DNA of 64,000 nucleotides from the NCBI GenBank assembly GCA_018343915.1, contig JABRWF010000003.1:1612001-1676000 (forward strand), read 5' to 3'. The stretch is from Agroathelia rolfsii. Lineage: Eukaryota; Basidiomycota; Agaricomycetes; Amylocorticiales; Amylocorticiaceae. Below the pieces are notes generated by a model that made no database searches, was not told where the DNA came from, and saw only the letters and a list, made by a program, of their open reading frames with translations. Each line of letters opens with the position of its first letter. Within the stretch, counting starts at the first letter, position 1. The position numbers were made by a program, and so were the translations under genes. Positions 47,737-58,888 of the stretch are shown in pieces.

Positions 47737-49076
47737 TTAATAAACTCGCTGACCTCGATTACTATATATGCGAAATATACTTGCATCGACTGAGGTCGCC
47801 ACTTGGCAATTCCGACCTTGCGGTCCCCATGAATCATCACAGGAACGATATTTGAAGAGATCGACCACTGTTTCTCCGGAGGTGTGGGTACCGTGTAGTT
47901 CCACGTCTACCCGATGACGCTCTACTGTAAACATCTCGGGATGAGCGACATAAGCGACAGTCAAAGCGTCGTGCAATGGTGGGCCATTCACAAATCCGAA
48001 TGTTGTCCTGTAAGACTCTGCGAAAAAGCTGATGACGGTAGATAATGTATATCGAAGCGGTGTTATGGGCGATGGTAGCGAATCGTTGGCCAGCAACTCG
48101 GTGGAACGTGATCCAGACAAGATACGCGCATGTATCGTTGGGGTGACGATGGCGGTGTGTGTTACGTTGATAGGGATAAGTGTCTTTTTAACTGGCGCAT
48201 TCAACACAATTTGGGCCGCCTCCGCTACAAAGAGGTTAATAATGAGCCTAATTTAACACTGAACACGCGCGATCCCAAACCGAAACTTACGATCAACTAG
48301 AATATTGAATTCTGGGAGATGAAGATGTAAGAAAGTGCAGTTCTCGAACCTCGAGATTTATGGAGCCAACTCACCTGCCACTGCAGAACGATTCCCTATT
48401 CCTACACCGCCTCCCATCATGACTATTTCCTCGACGGCTTCGAGGAGATCCGGATATGCCGATACAAAAAGAGCTATAAAAGATATAAGGCTGTACACAT
48501 AGTGCAGCTATTTAGTGGCCTCACCTATGTTTGTTAATGGTCCAGAGGAAATAATGTGGACCTTTTCTCCCTTCCCGTTTCGCCAGACTTGCCTAATTTT
48601 CGATGGCATGGCCTCTATTGCACGCGCTTCAGCAAGACGCAAGAGCACTTCTGGACTCTGGGCGTCCGGAAGGCCCTGAACACCACCCAAACCATCAATT
48701 CCATGAATTTCTGGATCGTGCTTGTATGGGCGCAATTGCAACTGAGAATGAGGTAATTATTGAAGCTCATGGGCTGATTTACCTTTACTGGCCGGATAAG
48801 TGGTTTTGAGATGCCAGCATGTACCATGGTACTTTTTGGTGCCCCGAATGCTACCATGCATCTTGCAGCATTGAAAGCCGTGAATGTTGCATCAGTGTTA
48901 CCGTGCACTGTACTAACGCCAAGTAGCTTGACACCGGTAGCATGGATAGCATTCAGTATAGCCGTTGCGTCGTCATGGCCCTAGAAATTGATTGAATAAC
49001 CAATGGAATAATCACGAATACTATACCTTATTGAAAGCAGACTTACGGGATCACAATCAAGCCATATATTCTTCAT
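47737..49076 (-). CDS. inosine-uridine-preferring nucleoside hydrolase
   Basis: Six exons: 49076-49047, 48980-48783, 48741-48525, 48473-48375, 48311-48291 and 48224-47737; 1,053 nt, 350 aa. It hydrolyses the N-glycosidic bond of ribonucleosides in purine/pyrimidine salvage. Calcium/ribose-binding DCDPGHDDA starts at residue 7; GNTDAT, IVMMGGG, EFNILVDPEAA and LHDALTVAY follow in family order. The 21-nt exon 5 joins cleanly (EFNILVD / PEAA). Similar to yeast Urh1; substrate preference cannot be read from sequence alone. No signal peptide. Confidence 0.92.
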
Positions 49077-49408
49077 CCTGAGTCCATACTCGTGTGTAAG
49101 CTTATCTCTTGAAGTAAATAGACAATATCTGAAGTATAAGTAAACCTTGGTATTGATAGATCGTGGTTGCAGATGTTATCGTGACACAGCTGCAATACTG
49201 GTGAGTTAAATTGATCGCTGACATGCGCTCTCATTCCGATAATAATTTAAACACACACACAGAAATTGGTGGGACTGGCGTCGTAATGGAATTTTTATCT
49301 AACACTCAAAGTAACCTTTTTGATAGATGAATATACTTCTACTGTCCTGAATGTTCGACGCCAACCCATCATGGTGCATGGATCAAAAGTAGAACAAAGA
49401 AAAAGAGA

Positions 49409-49480
49409 TGACCACAGCAGGGGTCGAACCTGCAATCTCCTGATTCGTAGTCAGACGCGATGCCATTTCGCCATGCGGCC
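49409..49480 (-). tRNA. tRNA-Arg (anticodon ACG)
   Basis: 72 nt, no intron. Seven-bp acceptor stem GGCCGCA/TGTGGTC, D arm, anticodon stem CTGA/TCAG with loop CTACGAA (ACG), T arm with GGTTCGACCCC, discriminator A. Identical in sequence to 58572-58643. Confidence 0.95.
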
Positions 49481-50013
49481 ATGTCTTGGAATTCAAAAAT
49501 ATAATATATAATATTATTAAAGTCCATAGTAGGTAAAATCAAAGTATTCAGCTCATTACGGATGGAAGGTTCAAACGTTCAAAGTTCATGCCTTTTGAGT
49601 CATACAGCCACTCTATGGCCTGATCTGTCCATTGCACCTCGGAAAAATTTCATATGACCAGGTGCTGTGAATATTATCATCTACCAATTACGCGAATGAG
49701 CGCCTGCCCGGAGAAAGTTAGATCCGAATAAGACTTATGCAGCTCGTCAGGACTGGTATGTGTACTATACATAGTACATAATTCACAGTAGCCGCAATTA
49801 CTGAGCTAACTGAATCTGGCTAATCAATTTCGTTCGCCTTGACAAGACCATACAGGCCACCGACATGAGCGCCGGCACATGTCCAAATTCCTTTTATAAG
49901 TTAACTGATCATTTGCTTGGACACAGATTTGGCACGACTGCGACGACCTTAATATTCCAGTACTGAGATCACAAACCCTTCCTAAACTCCTTTATATTTT
50001 CTGGTGCTGTTCG
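49481..50013. other. intergenic between tRNA and membrane protease
   Basis: Promoter side of the protease gene; nothing else recognised. Confidence 0.45.
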
Positions 50014-53000
50014 ATGAGTCCTTTAGGTCACCCTGTTAAAAGATGGGGTCCACTTAAGTCCTTCCTTGCATTGGCACCTCTACTCATCGGTGCACCACTC
50101 ATAGCGCTTAAACTGCATTATAGTAAGTAACCAGAATATTATGACCATAATTAATAAGCTCCTAATGCCAGAATTTGCATAGCCCTTCCTAGACCTGTCA
50201 ATGAGCTGTAAGAGAGTGTGTCAGCGCTAAACCGAAGCGTTCCCGCTTTTAGAATCATGACTGACCATTTTACCTTGAAAGAACGAACTCCGTCACAGGC
50301 CTTGCGCAAATATCTGAGGCCAAGGTTCTCGAGCATGCCAAATATCTCTCTGAAGACATTGGTTGGAGGATTGCTGGTAATCGCGAACATGCACTCGGGG
50401 ACGCTTGGATGGTGGAACAGGCAGAGGGGCTGAAGAGAAAATGCGATGAGATCGTCAAGGCCTCGGGTAGAGCACTCGAATGCGAAGTATGGAGGCAAGA
50501 AGGGAGCGGTTACCATCGGTGTGTTCAAATTAACTTTGGGATACACGTGGCTCGTCTTTCTCAGGCATTCCAACATAGCTTTGACATGATGGGGAAAAGA
50601 GTGTACAAAGCCTATGTGAACCTTACCAACATAATCGTTCGGTTATCTAATGGCACAGATGCAGGCAAGGAGCATGCATTGCTCATCAATGCACACGTAG
50701 ATAGTACCCTTACTAGCCCAGGAGCCGCCGACGATGCTATGCCTGTCGGCGTGATGCTTGAGTGCATTCGCGTTTTGATCCACACACCTGACTGGTCACC
50801 AGAGTACGCCGCTATATTCTTGTTCAACAATGCCGAAGAGAGTTTTCAAGATGGCTCTCAGTTGTTCTCAACGCAACATTCTATTCGACATACGTACGTA
50901 CGAGTCTCTTAGTTTCTTTGACTTATTTTATGACCATCTTTCATGGTAGTGTCCGTGCTGTAATCAACTTAGAAGGTACGTTCGTCTGAATAATTTATTA
51001 TACATCAATTATGTTATGCTAATCATCTACTTCAGCTGCTGGTACTACTGGGAGAGAGCTCTTGTTTCAGGCAAGCTCGGAACAAATGATTCAAGCTTAT
51101 GCTCATGTACCAAGGTATGTTTCAACAACTCAACAGTGTCCTGTAGCCTCTAAAACACGGCCACACCGTAGACCTTTCGGTACAATCATCGCAAATGAAG
51201 TATTCAGTAGTGGCATCATATTGTCAGAGTACGTACCTCTCCGTGGTTATTAGTATACCATTTTTCAAGCAGTATAATGCAGTACGGACTTCCGTCAATT
51301 CGAGTCATATCTTAACGTGACAGGTCTGGATGTAATGTTTATCTTACTCATAAATTGACGGATAACACAATGCTAACGCAATACTTTAGTTCGCTCTCAT
51401 TGGAAACAGCTACCTATATCATATGCGCAAGGTTTGTTTCAGACGACCCATATATTGACGACCATCTAACGCTTGGATTTAGGATCTCGTGGAAAACATC
51501 CAACCCGGATCTGCACAACACATGGCTGATAACGTCTTCGCCCTCATTCGCCATCTTACCTCGGTAAACTCCCCCTTGCCATCGCTCACTACTGGATTCA
51601 CACGTCCAGAGACCGTATTTTTCTCGTACCTAGGCCACTTCTTCGTTTATTCCTACCAAACCGCCAAAATCCTCTACTCCGTGCTATTGGTCACTTCTAT
51701 CATCCTCGTACGGTTGAGGTTCATTAACACAACTCAGGCTCTGGAGAAGAAGGTAAGCGTCTGGGGTGAGCAAGCTAAGGGCATTGTTGCTATGATCGCG
51801 GGTACCGCCGGGGCGCTTATTGTACCCAATCTGGTCGCTATTGTCATGTCCAAGGTGCTTAACAAAGGATTTTCCTGGTTCTCTCATGAGTATGCGTGTT
51901 TCTTTTTATACGGCCCTCCTACATTAGTCGGTACGTCTCTACGACTTTTACGAGATATAATATAAATGTTGATATTTTTCACTCCTATGTAGGCGCAATC
52001 GTGTCGCAAATTCTCACTGGTCGTGTATATGAGCATAGTTTCTTCTCCTCTATACTGTTGACACAGTCTGCGGCAGCAGTTGCTTTGCAATTTATAGGCA
52101 TTGCGTCGTCTGCAATGTTCTTTTTGTCGGGCCTCTCTCTCCTCTTCGCCATTTTGGTAGACTTCGTTGTTAATGGGATTGCCAAAAGCGATCGTATAAC
52201 CCTCTGGGCATATGTCATTGGTCAAATCAACTCGCTTCTGATGGGCTCGCAGATTATTGCTGCCATGTTTGATTTTTTTGTTCCCCTCGTAAGGCTCCTG
52301 GCAAACCCGTGATTTATATGCATTCATCTTACTGAATCAATGCGCAGACTGGTCGTATAGGCGCGGATATACCAGCAGACAATGTGATCGCATCCCTTGT
52401 CACCATCCTCGGAGGATATTCTCTGCCCCTCGCCTTGCCCTTCATTCACCGCATGAGTCGCCGCACGCAAATTCGCCTCGCGCTCATCCTGAGCGTAGTT
52501 TCTGCCGTATCAATGTCTTACTTTGCCGCTCGGCCAGTTTACGATCCTATGCACCAAAAGCGAGTGTATATTGTTCATTTCGAGAACACAACTTCACATG
52601 AAACACGGTTAAATGTCGCTGCTGTGGACGGTGCGTCCGGGTTTGAGGCACTGGTACAGGACCTAGCGAGTGAGTTTGGCAGTGCGCCGGCTGAGAAGGT
52701 AGCTGCGAATGAATATAATGCAGATTGGGATAGCGCCTATCCATTCTCCGCTGTAGGTGGTTCAATTTTTTCATGATTTCACCTTTCTCAGTGGACATAC
52801 TGCTATAGTTCATGACGCCCTACTCAATTGCGTTGCCGCCAAGTTCCATCGAAGTTGTGCCGATAGAAGAAAGACCATATTCTTTACGCATTTCAACATT
52901 AAACGATGTTATTGATGAAGCGGCTGGTACACGAAGCTTTACACTTCAAATCGACCACCCGGGTATGTTATGGACAGTGATCGCGTTGGATGCATACGTA

Positions 53001-53345
53001 CTCGAGTGGTCCTTGGACGACAATCCACCAACGGAATATACGCGCCATCACATCAAGCAGATATCGTTTTACGGCACTAGCAGGTGGTCAGTTGACCTTG
53101 TCGTAAAGCTCCCGGAGACCATTCCAGAAAACAGCAACAGCAGCTCGAATCCGCGCGGAGCCATTCCCGTAAACTTGGTTGGAATCCGTGAAAAGGCAAT
53201 GTGGCCTGGAAAAAAGGCGGAGAAGGAGGATGGTGGAAGGGCTATGGAGCTGTTTGAGAAGATAGATACCTGGGTTGATGAACATACGGGAGGTACGGTG
53301 GATGTTACATTCACGGGTTCCATTGGAGGCTTGGCATGGATATGA
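50014..53345 (+). CDS. vacuolar-type M28 membrane metalloprotease
   Basis: Thirteen exons: 50014-50122, 50183-50207, 50282-50518, 50579-50893, 50950-50975, 51036-51114, 51172-51228, 51283-51331, 51390-51431, 51483-51930, 51993-52288, 52348-52752 and 52809-53345; 2,625 nt, 874 aa. TM1 at residues 18-35 is followed by the M28 peptidase domain with zinc ligands in NAHVDST, GAADDA and NNAEES. It then has TFGQ-type membrane segments (eight or so TMs, about residues 490-720) and a lumenal C-terminal domain. This is the fungal Pff1/FXNA-like architecture, located in the vacuolar membrane. Exons 2 and 3 need the acceptors TTTGCATAG and CCTTGAAAG; with nearby alternatives a false stop appears. Confidence 0.92.
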
Positions 53346-53804
53346 CCTCTATATCATACCATGCCATGCGCAGCCACTGGCAGATCCCAAATCCCAAATA
53401 ATGCATTTACTAGTACTATATGGGGAGTGCTTCCATTATATATGTACATTACGTTGCTCAGAGTCACCAGATCTACTTTTTTTTTCAAAAACTGCGGTGT
53501 AAGTAACGAACCAGATCTACTTGTTTACATTATCGCCATGGGCGGTGCTCTATTCTTGTTTTGGCGGTCGACACTGTTGGATTTGCGAGCCACAAGTTTG
53601 CTCTTGAAAATGAGTCGCAATTTGCTCACCAACGCGTTTCGTACCGTAACTTGCACATACATGTATTTATACTGGAGGCAAAATAAAAGAACCATTATCA
53701 AAGGATAAAGGGGGAGAGAAAGTAGTAGTGATAGTTCAATATCAAGTTGATATACTGAGAGCATACTTCGGGGTTAATGAGATCAGGTAGAAGGGCTTGT
53801 GGCC
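53346..53804. other. convergent 3' flanks
   Basis: 3' ends of the protease and the P450 converge here. No gene. Confidence 0.5.
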
Positions 53805-56169
53805 CTATATATTTTTTACCAATGAAACCTTGACAGGAAGTTCTGGTTTTCCAGAGCCCCCAGCAACACGCGGCCAAACGATACCTGCCATGTTGAATAC
53901 AACTTTCTTGTTCTCTGGCGGATCAAATACAAATGACCGAAGGAGAACAGCCAAGACAACCTCTGAAAATTATTGAATGAGACTTCAAAGGTATCGAAAC
54001 TATGAAAGATGATTGAGACTTACTCATCTCGAGCAGAGAGAACTTAAAACCGCTAATCAGAGTAAATTTAGCAGAGTGTCCAGCAATTAGACTTAAGTTG
54101 TATGATACACACATGCAAGCCCTGCCGCCGCCTGAGAATGTCATCCTAAATTGGATACGCCCATTAGATTTCATGTGCCTTGAAGATTTAGATAGTGACT
54201 TTTATACTCACATGTTGGCGTAGACCCCCGGAACTCTTGCAGCGGTGACACTTTCCGGAAGTGGCTTTAGCCACCTTTCAGGTTTCCACTCCAGGGCGTC
54301 TTCGCCCCAGATGAGTTTGTCTCTGTTGCATTCCATCAAACCGGTAAAAACGTTTGTGCCTTTGCTAATATGAATACGATCCATTTCCCTCCCATCTGCA
54401 CCAATGATCGGTTTAGACAGTGGTAGTACAGAGTCCTGAAGACATCTTATATACTTTTAAGAAATTTCGACTGAAGACATTGATTAGTGAAACTTACTCT
54501 CTGACAAGCTCGGAGACTGGTGGGTAGCTAGAGTGGTGTGGAACCTTGAATAAAATCTCGACAACTACAGAAAATATGAACTGACTTACACTCGCAATGT
54601 CTCGCGACAAACCGCTTCAAGATACGGGAGTGTGACAAGCTCTTCGTACGGAATGTCGCCGTTTTTCAAAGCTATAGTAACTTCCGCTCTCAATTTGGCT
54701 TGAAAATCAGGGTGGTGTGAAAGAAGGTATATGATCCTAGATAGTGCGGATGATGTTGTGTCGAATGCAGCAAAGATCAACGTACTGAAAAACCATTGTG
54801 ATCGCAAATGTCGTCAGTTTCCCCCAGAGCAAAAATCACAAGTAACTGATACAAACGACATCTGTCCAAGGACCTCATCATCTGGAAGGCGATCTTCTAG
54901 TGCGGCTTCTTTATTTGCTCTGACTGTCGGCGATCACTTTGATGTATTCGGCCGTGAGTACAATGCTAAACTCACTCAAAATGCTAATGATATCCTTTCC
55001 TTCCCCAATCTGCTTAACCGTTGCTTCATCTCCGGCTTCTAGGGCCTTCACCTTCTCGTCCAACACTTTACGAGATGTCAGACGCATAATTTCGATTATT
55101 TGAGTCTGTGAGTAGATTGTGAATGAAATGTATGCTTGAGAAAGTATTTTAGCGTACCAATTTTTTCACTCTTTTTGAGGGAATTGTTTGGACCAAACTC
55201 CGTTTGATGAAATTAGGCAGGACCCTTTTGAGTACAGGATACAACCGAAAATGCGCATTTAACCTGCTCAATGCCGGTCTTTTCATGTAATCGATTAAGT
55301 GTCGAACACAACAATGATGCACGACGAAAGTATCAACTGACGCTAATTCTTTAACGGCTTGAGCATATTCGGAAGGACGCGCATTTTCTTCAAAAGACTC
55401 AAAAGAATAACCAAGACCAGCGACACCGATAAGCTCGAGTGCGGCTCTTGATATCCATGACAGCACGTCTAACTCTCGCGGCTGGTCTGTTACCTCTTTG
55501 GTGATTGTACTGCAAACTTTGTGGATGATTTCATAGAATAATGGAACCATTATTCTCATGTGCTTCGTAGAGAACACAGGGTTAAGCATCTTCCGTTGTC
55601 TCTTGTGACGGTCGCCTTTGAAATAGATGTTGTTTTAGCGTTCTAATAGAACATAGTTTCAAACCAACCAGTAACGCTCAAAAGACCATTTCCGAAAGCG
55701 AGTTTGCGCCTCCTGCATATCAATCACGGTTAGTAAGATGAATGACTTGCATGAATGAATTGTGTACGAACTCAAGCACCCAATATGGTTCCTCGTACAC
55801 ATGCGCTTCCTTGACAAAAATATAATAAAGAGCAAGAGGATCCGATACCCAGAGGTGTTTGGTACCAAACAGCTCCCAAAGCCGTTTAACGCGTCCGAAT
55901 TTCTCAAATGTGTACCCATGCCAATCCCATGAATGAGGGCCAAAATGATCAGATATATTTCCTTCGAAAACGTAATTTCCGTTGTTCATTTCGACATATG
56001 ACGAGAATCATGGCATATTTCACACTGGTAGCTTACCTGAGATAAACGAGCTCCTTTCCGGGCCTCGAATGTTATTCAAATCGGAATTCGCGAGGACTGT
56101 AGCGAGTAATCGCCATGATAGCCATGCGGCCAAGCTTGCCAGTAGAATACAAGAGGACTCAAAAAACAT
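53805..56169 (-). CDS. cytochrome P450 monooxygenase
   Basis: Thirteen exons; starts and ends on the minus strand: 56169-56037, 55961-55772, 55712-55669, 55615-55342, 55266-55158, 55105-54976, 54917-54857, 54784-54590, 54527-54506, 54435-54212, 54145-54113, 54052-54024 and 53962-53805; 1,602 nt, 533 aa. An N-terminal membrane anchor (ESSCILLASLAAWLSWRLL) is followed by IRGPERSSFIS. The I-helix reads AAFDTTSS, the K-helix ETLR, then WKPERW, and the heme loop FSGGGRACIG carries the cysteine ligand. It is a microsomal class II P450; the substrate is unknown. The junction after exon 9 closes in frame only with a GTCAGA donor; the better-looking GTAAGT donor 8 nt downstream breaks the frame. Confidence 0.88.
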
Positions 56170-57624
56170 CGCGCTGAAGTGTTGCTTGCATCATGTGTCT
56201 AGTCTTCATTCTTTATAGATGCCAGTGCTCTCAGGTCTCATCGTCATAAAATAGTACTAAGCGTCAGCCATATTACAATATTTACTGCGATTTTTGTTTG
56301 AATTATTGTCATTTGATGACGTGATGATGTATCGACATGCATCAATGATTGTCAGTGCTAGTGTTCATTGACAAATGAGGTTTTGGTCAGCAAATGAACC
56401 CGAGAACCTGATGCATGGTCAAACAAATCACGATCTCGTCATACTCATGATAAAGATCAACGGAAGTCATTTCGAGTGAGTAGTATTAACATAAATCATG
56501 AGGCTTGCATGAGGTCATGATCAAAATAGCATCATAAACTTATATCTAGCCGAATGAAAATGATGTACTAGTATACGTAAGCGTCGGCCCGCCGGGAAGT
56601 GTCGGTGTCTAAGTCTGATTAATTTACTAAAGTGCAACCCAGAAGATCTCTCAAGTTATCAACGTCAGGGATGGCCTTCTGGCGGATGAAATTTGGATTC
56701 AAGTTAATATCCACTAGATTCCTGAGTCATGGACACTGACTGCGTGTGCTAGTGGGGCTAGTAAGGATTTATCGAGCCACTGACATCGCAGCAAGCTTGT
56801 TTCATGATCCTATCTTTTATTTGAACTTGCTGTCCTCCGAGTCAATTTAAAACCTTTAGTTCGCTCGGTGCTCTATTTTTTTTCAATATTATAACCGAAT
56901 GGCCTTACAATTTAGTCACATTCCTCTACGGTAACTAGAACTCGAGAATTACGGCGCACCGCCATTCGCTAGACTGTGTATTTCGACTAGCTTATGCAAA
57001 ATGCTCACCTGATCCATTTCGATTCCACCATATGATTTCTTTGGAATCGCTGGCGATTTAGTTACTAATACTGGGAAACAGTGATAGTGACAGGCAGCAC
57101 TCCTTGAGTTTTATTCATGTTAGCGGCCACGCATACTAGTATGATCATGTCACCGTGCTTGCCTTTTCTCAACGTTCCCACTGCTCCAAACATATCCGGC
57201 CATTCCTAATTTTATGAACGGTCTGCCCTCGACTTCTCTTTAAATTCACTGCAAAAAGCGTCTAAATTGCAACAATGGTAGTCGTTTATAGCCTTGTCGT
57301 GAGTGCATCAACCATATCACCTGGTTTTGCCAGTAGCACTAAAATCTTATCAGACTAACTATAGGCATGATGTGTTCGAGTACTTTGGAATCGAGATCCA
57401 TAGATGATCCCAAAATTCGTTATTATAAAGGTAGCCATAATCGGTAAGATGTAGGATTGCATATTCAATAATTCCTCTCTTTGACACACGTTAAATACAG
57501 CCTGTGCTACAGACCATATCATCGCGTCTTTTCGACGTACATGTACATCCAAAAGATCAAAAACTCATCAATACCGCCGTTTCGGCCTGGTAAATATGTC
57601 TTGGCGTTCTTTCTTTCTCTAATG
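56170..57624. other. gene-poor spacer
   Basis: Upstream of the P450. No coding frame or repeat recognised over 1.4 kb. Confidence 0.5.
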
Positions 57625-58045
57625 TATCAACATCAGACCTCATTTTGTCCCGCATCTATCAAGCTTGATGCCAGATCCCTTGTGCCAATAACTAGGTTCG
57701 GGCAAAGAGATATCAAAGCTTGCTATGGATATACCTGGAGTCTGGACGCTTCTGAGCTACTCTGCTGATGATTTCTCTTGGCCATTACTTCTCACATTCA
57801 CCTTTCCGGTGGGTTGCCATCACAACTTCTCCATATATCACAGAGATAATACCTACCCTCACGATCCCTGCTGTACTCTCCGCTGGTCTTTCCCTGTCAG
57901 AGAGCATTAAAATGGAATCATGTACAGATTTCAGCTTCCGTACCCACTCCATGAACTTATGAACGCAACGGAGCATTGTCGATAAGCTCGTAACCACCGA
58001 AAGTGTGACCCACCCGACGGATTTAGAAAATGAACATGGACTCTA
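57625..58045 (+). pseudogene. decayed 3' fragment of a 7TM-family gene
   Basis: Nucleotide and translated similarity to the last exon of the 7TM array, closest to copy D, but on the opposite strand and 38 kb from the array. Recognisable in order: ISRIYQA-like end of TM5 (about 57640), LLWIYLESG (57722-57745), then after a frameshift TM7 (HYFSHSPFRWVAITTSPY, LSAGLSLSES), and after another the tail KLVTTESVTHPTDLENEH before a stop at 58043-58045. Upstream exons are missing. Confidence 0.75.
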
Positions 58046-58571
58046 AGTTCACCTGAGTTGCACTTCTACTGGACTAAATAGCGGATCTCACAAGCTATCC
58101 GGATTATATATGGTTTTTATTTTCCTAATCATTACTTGAGTTTGCTTGTATCGATTACTTTTGAGACTACATATCTCTGGGATCCATTTTCCTTATGTCG
58201 CCACTACTGTTTATCATTTCAGCAGTAATGCTTGCAACCCGGATCCTCGTTGTAGGACTTATACATATTCTTAGACAATGAATCTATTCGTTCTTGTAAA
58301 TACCTTGAGGGTTGTTGTAACGCAAAAGCAGCATGCAAGTGGCTCTCCTGGAGCAGATGGACTAGGAAGGTATTCAAAGCTAATGATGATTACTCATATT
58401 CACTTCTACATTACGAATATTGCCTATCTCAAAATTAATAATTAAGTGAGGAGAGCTGCAAAAGAATCGTATAGAAAAATGTGCGTCGCGCTCAGCACCT
58501 GCTGTTGCCTGCAACCATGTTGTAATTTTAGTACTAGAAATGATAGATATTATACAGAAGTCCCATAATAT
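58046..58571. other. intergenic
   Basis: Between the 7TM relic and the tRNA; no gene seen. Confidence 0.45.
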
Positions 58572-58643
58572 GGCCGCATGGCGAAATGGCATCGCGTCTG
58601 ACTACGAATCAGGAGATTGCAGGTTCGACCCCTGCTGTGGTCA
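58572..58643 (+). tRNA. tRNA-Arg (anticodon ACG), second copy
   Basis: Identical over all 72 nt to the gene at 49409-49480, on the opposite strand. Flanks do not match, so it is not part of a longer duplication. Confidence 0.95.
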
Positions 58644-58888
58644 TATACTTTTTTCATCTACATGCACTTTTGATCTCTGGCATTACGCCGTATTATCATC
58701 TTATTCTCATAGCCTCTCCCTTTAAACTGTAGGACTAGAATCGGACTGATTGCTTCTTTTTTGGCAGCCAGGATAGTTCCTAGTGAATAAGGTTGAATAA
58801 CTATATTGCTGAGATTAAGCATTGAGCAGGTTTTAATCTAAAGTAGTAGAGTGAACTACGTAGATTCGTTCTCAGGGAACGTGTTATG

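Noticed and set aside
50183..50290. Apparent TAA nonsense codon early in the M28 protease, suggesting a pseudogene.
   Set aside because: Using the acceptor TTTGCATAG for exon 2, its GTAAGA donor and the acceptor CCTTGAAAG for exon 3 removes the stop into the intron and gives YTLPRPVNELTNSVTGL; all 13 exons then close in frame.
55961..56037. Missing AG acceptor before the second P450 exon.
   Set aside because: The acceptor is GTTTTCGAAG at 55962, slightly further downstream, giving FISGNISDHFG as expected.
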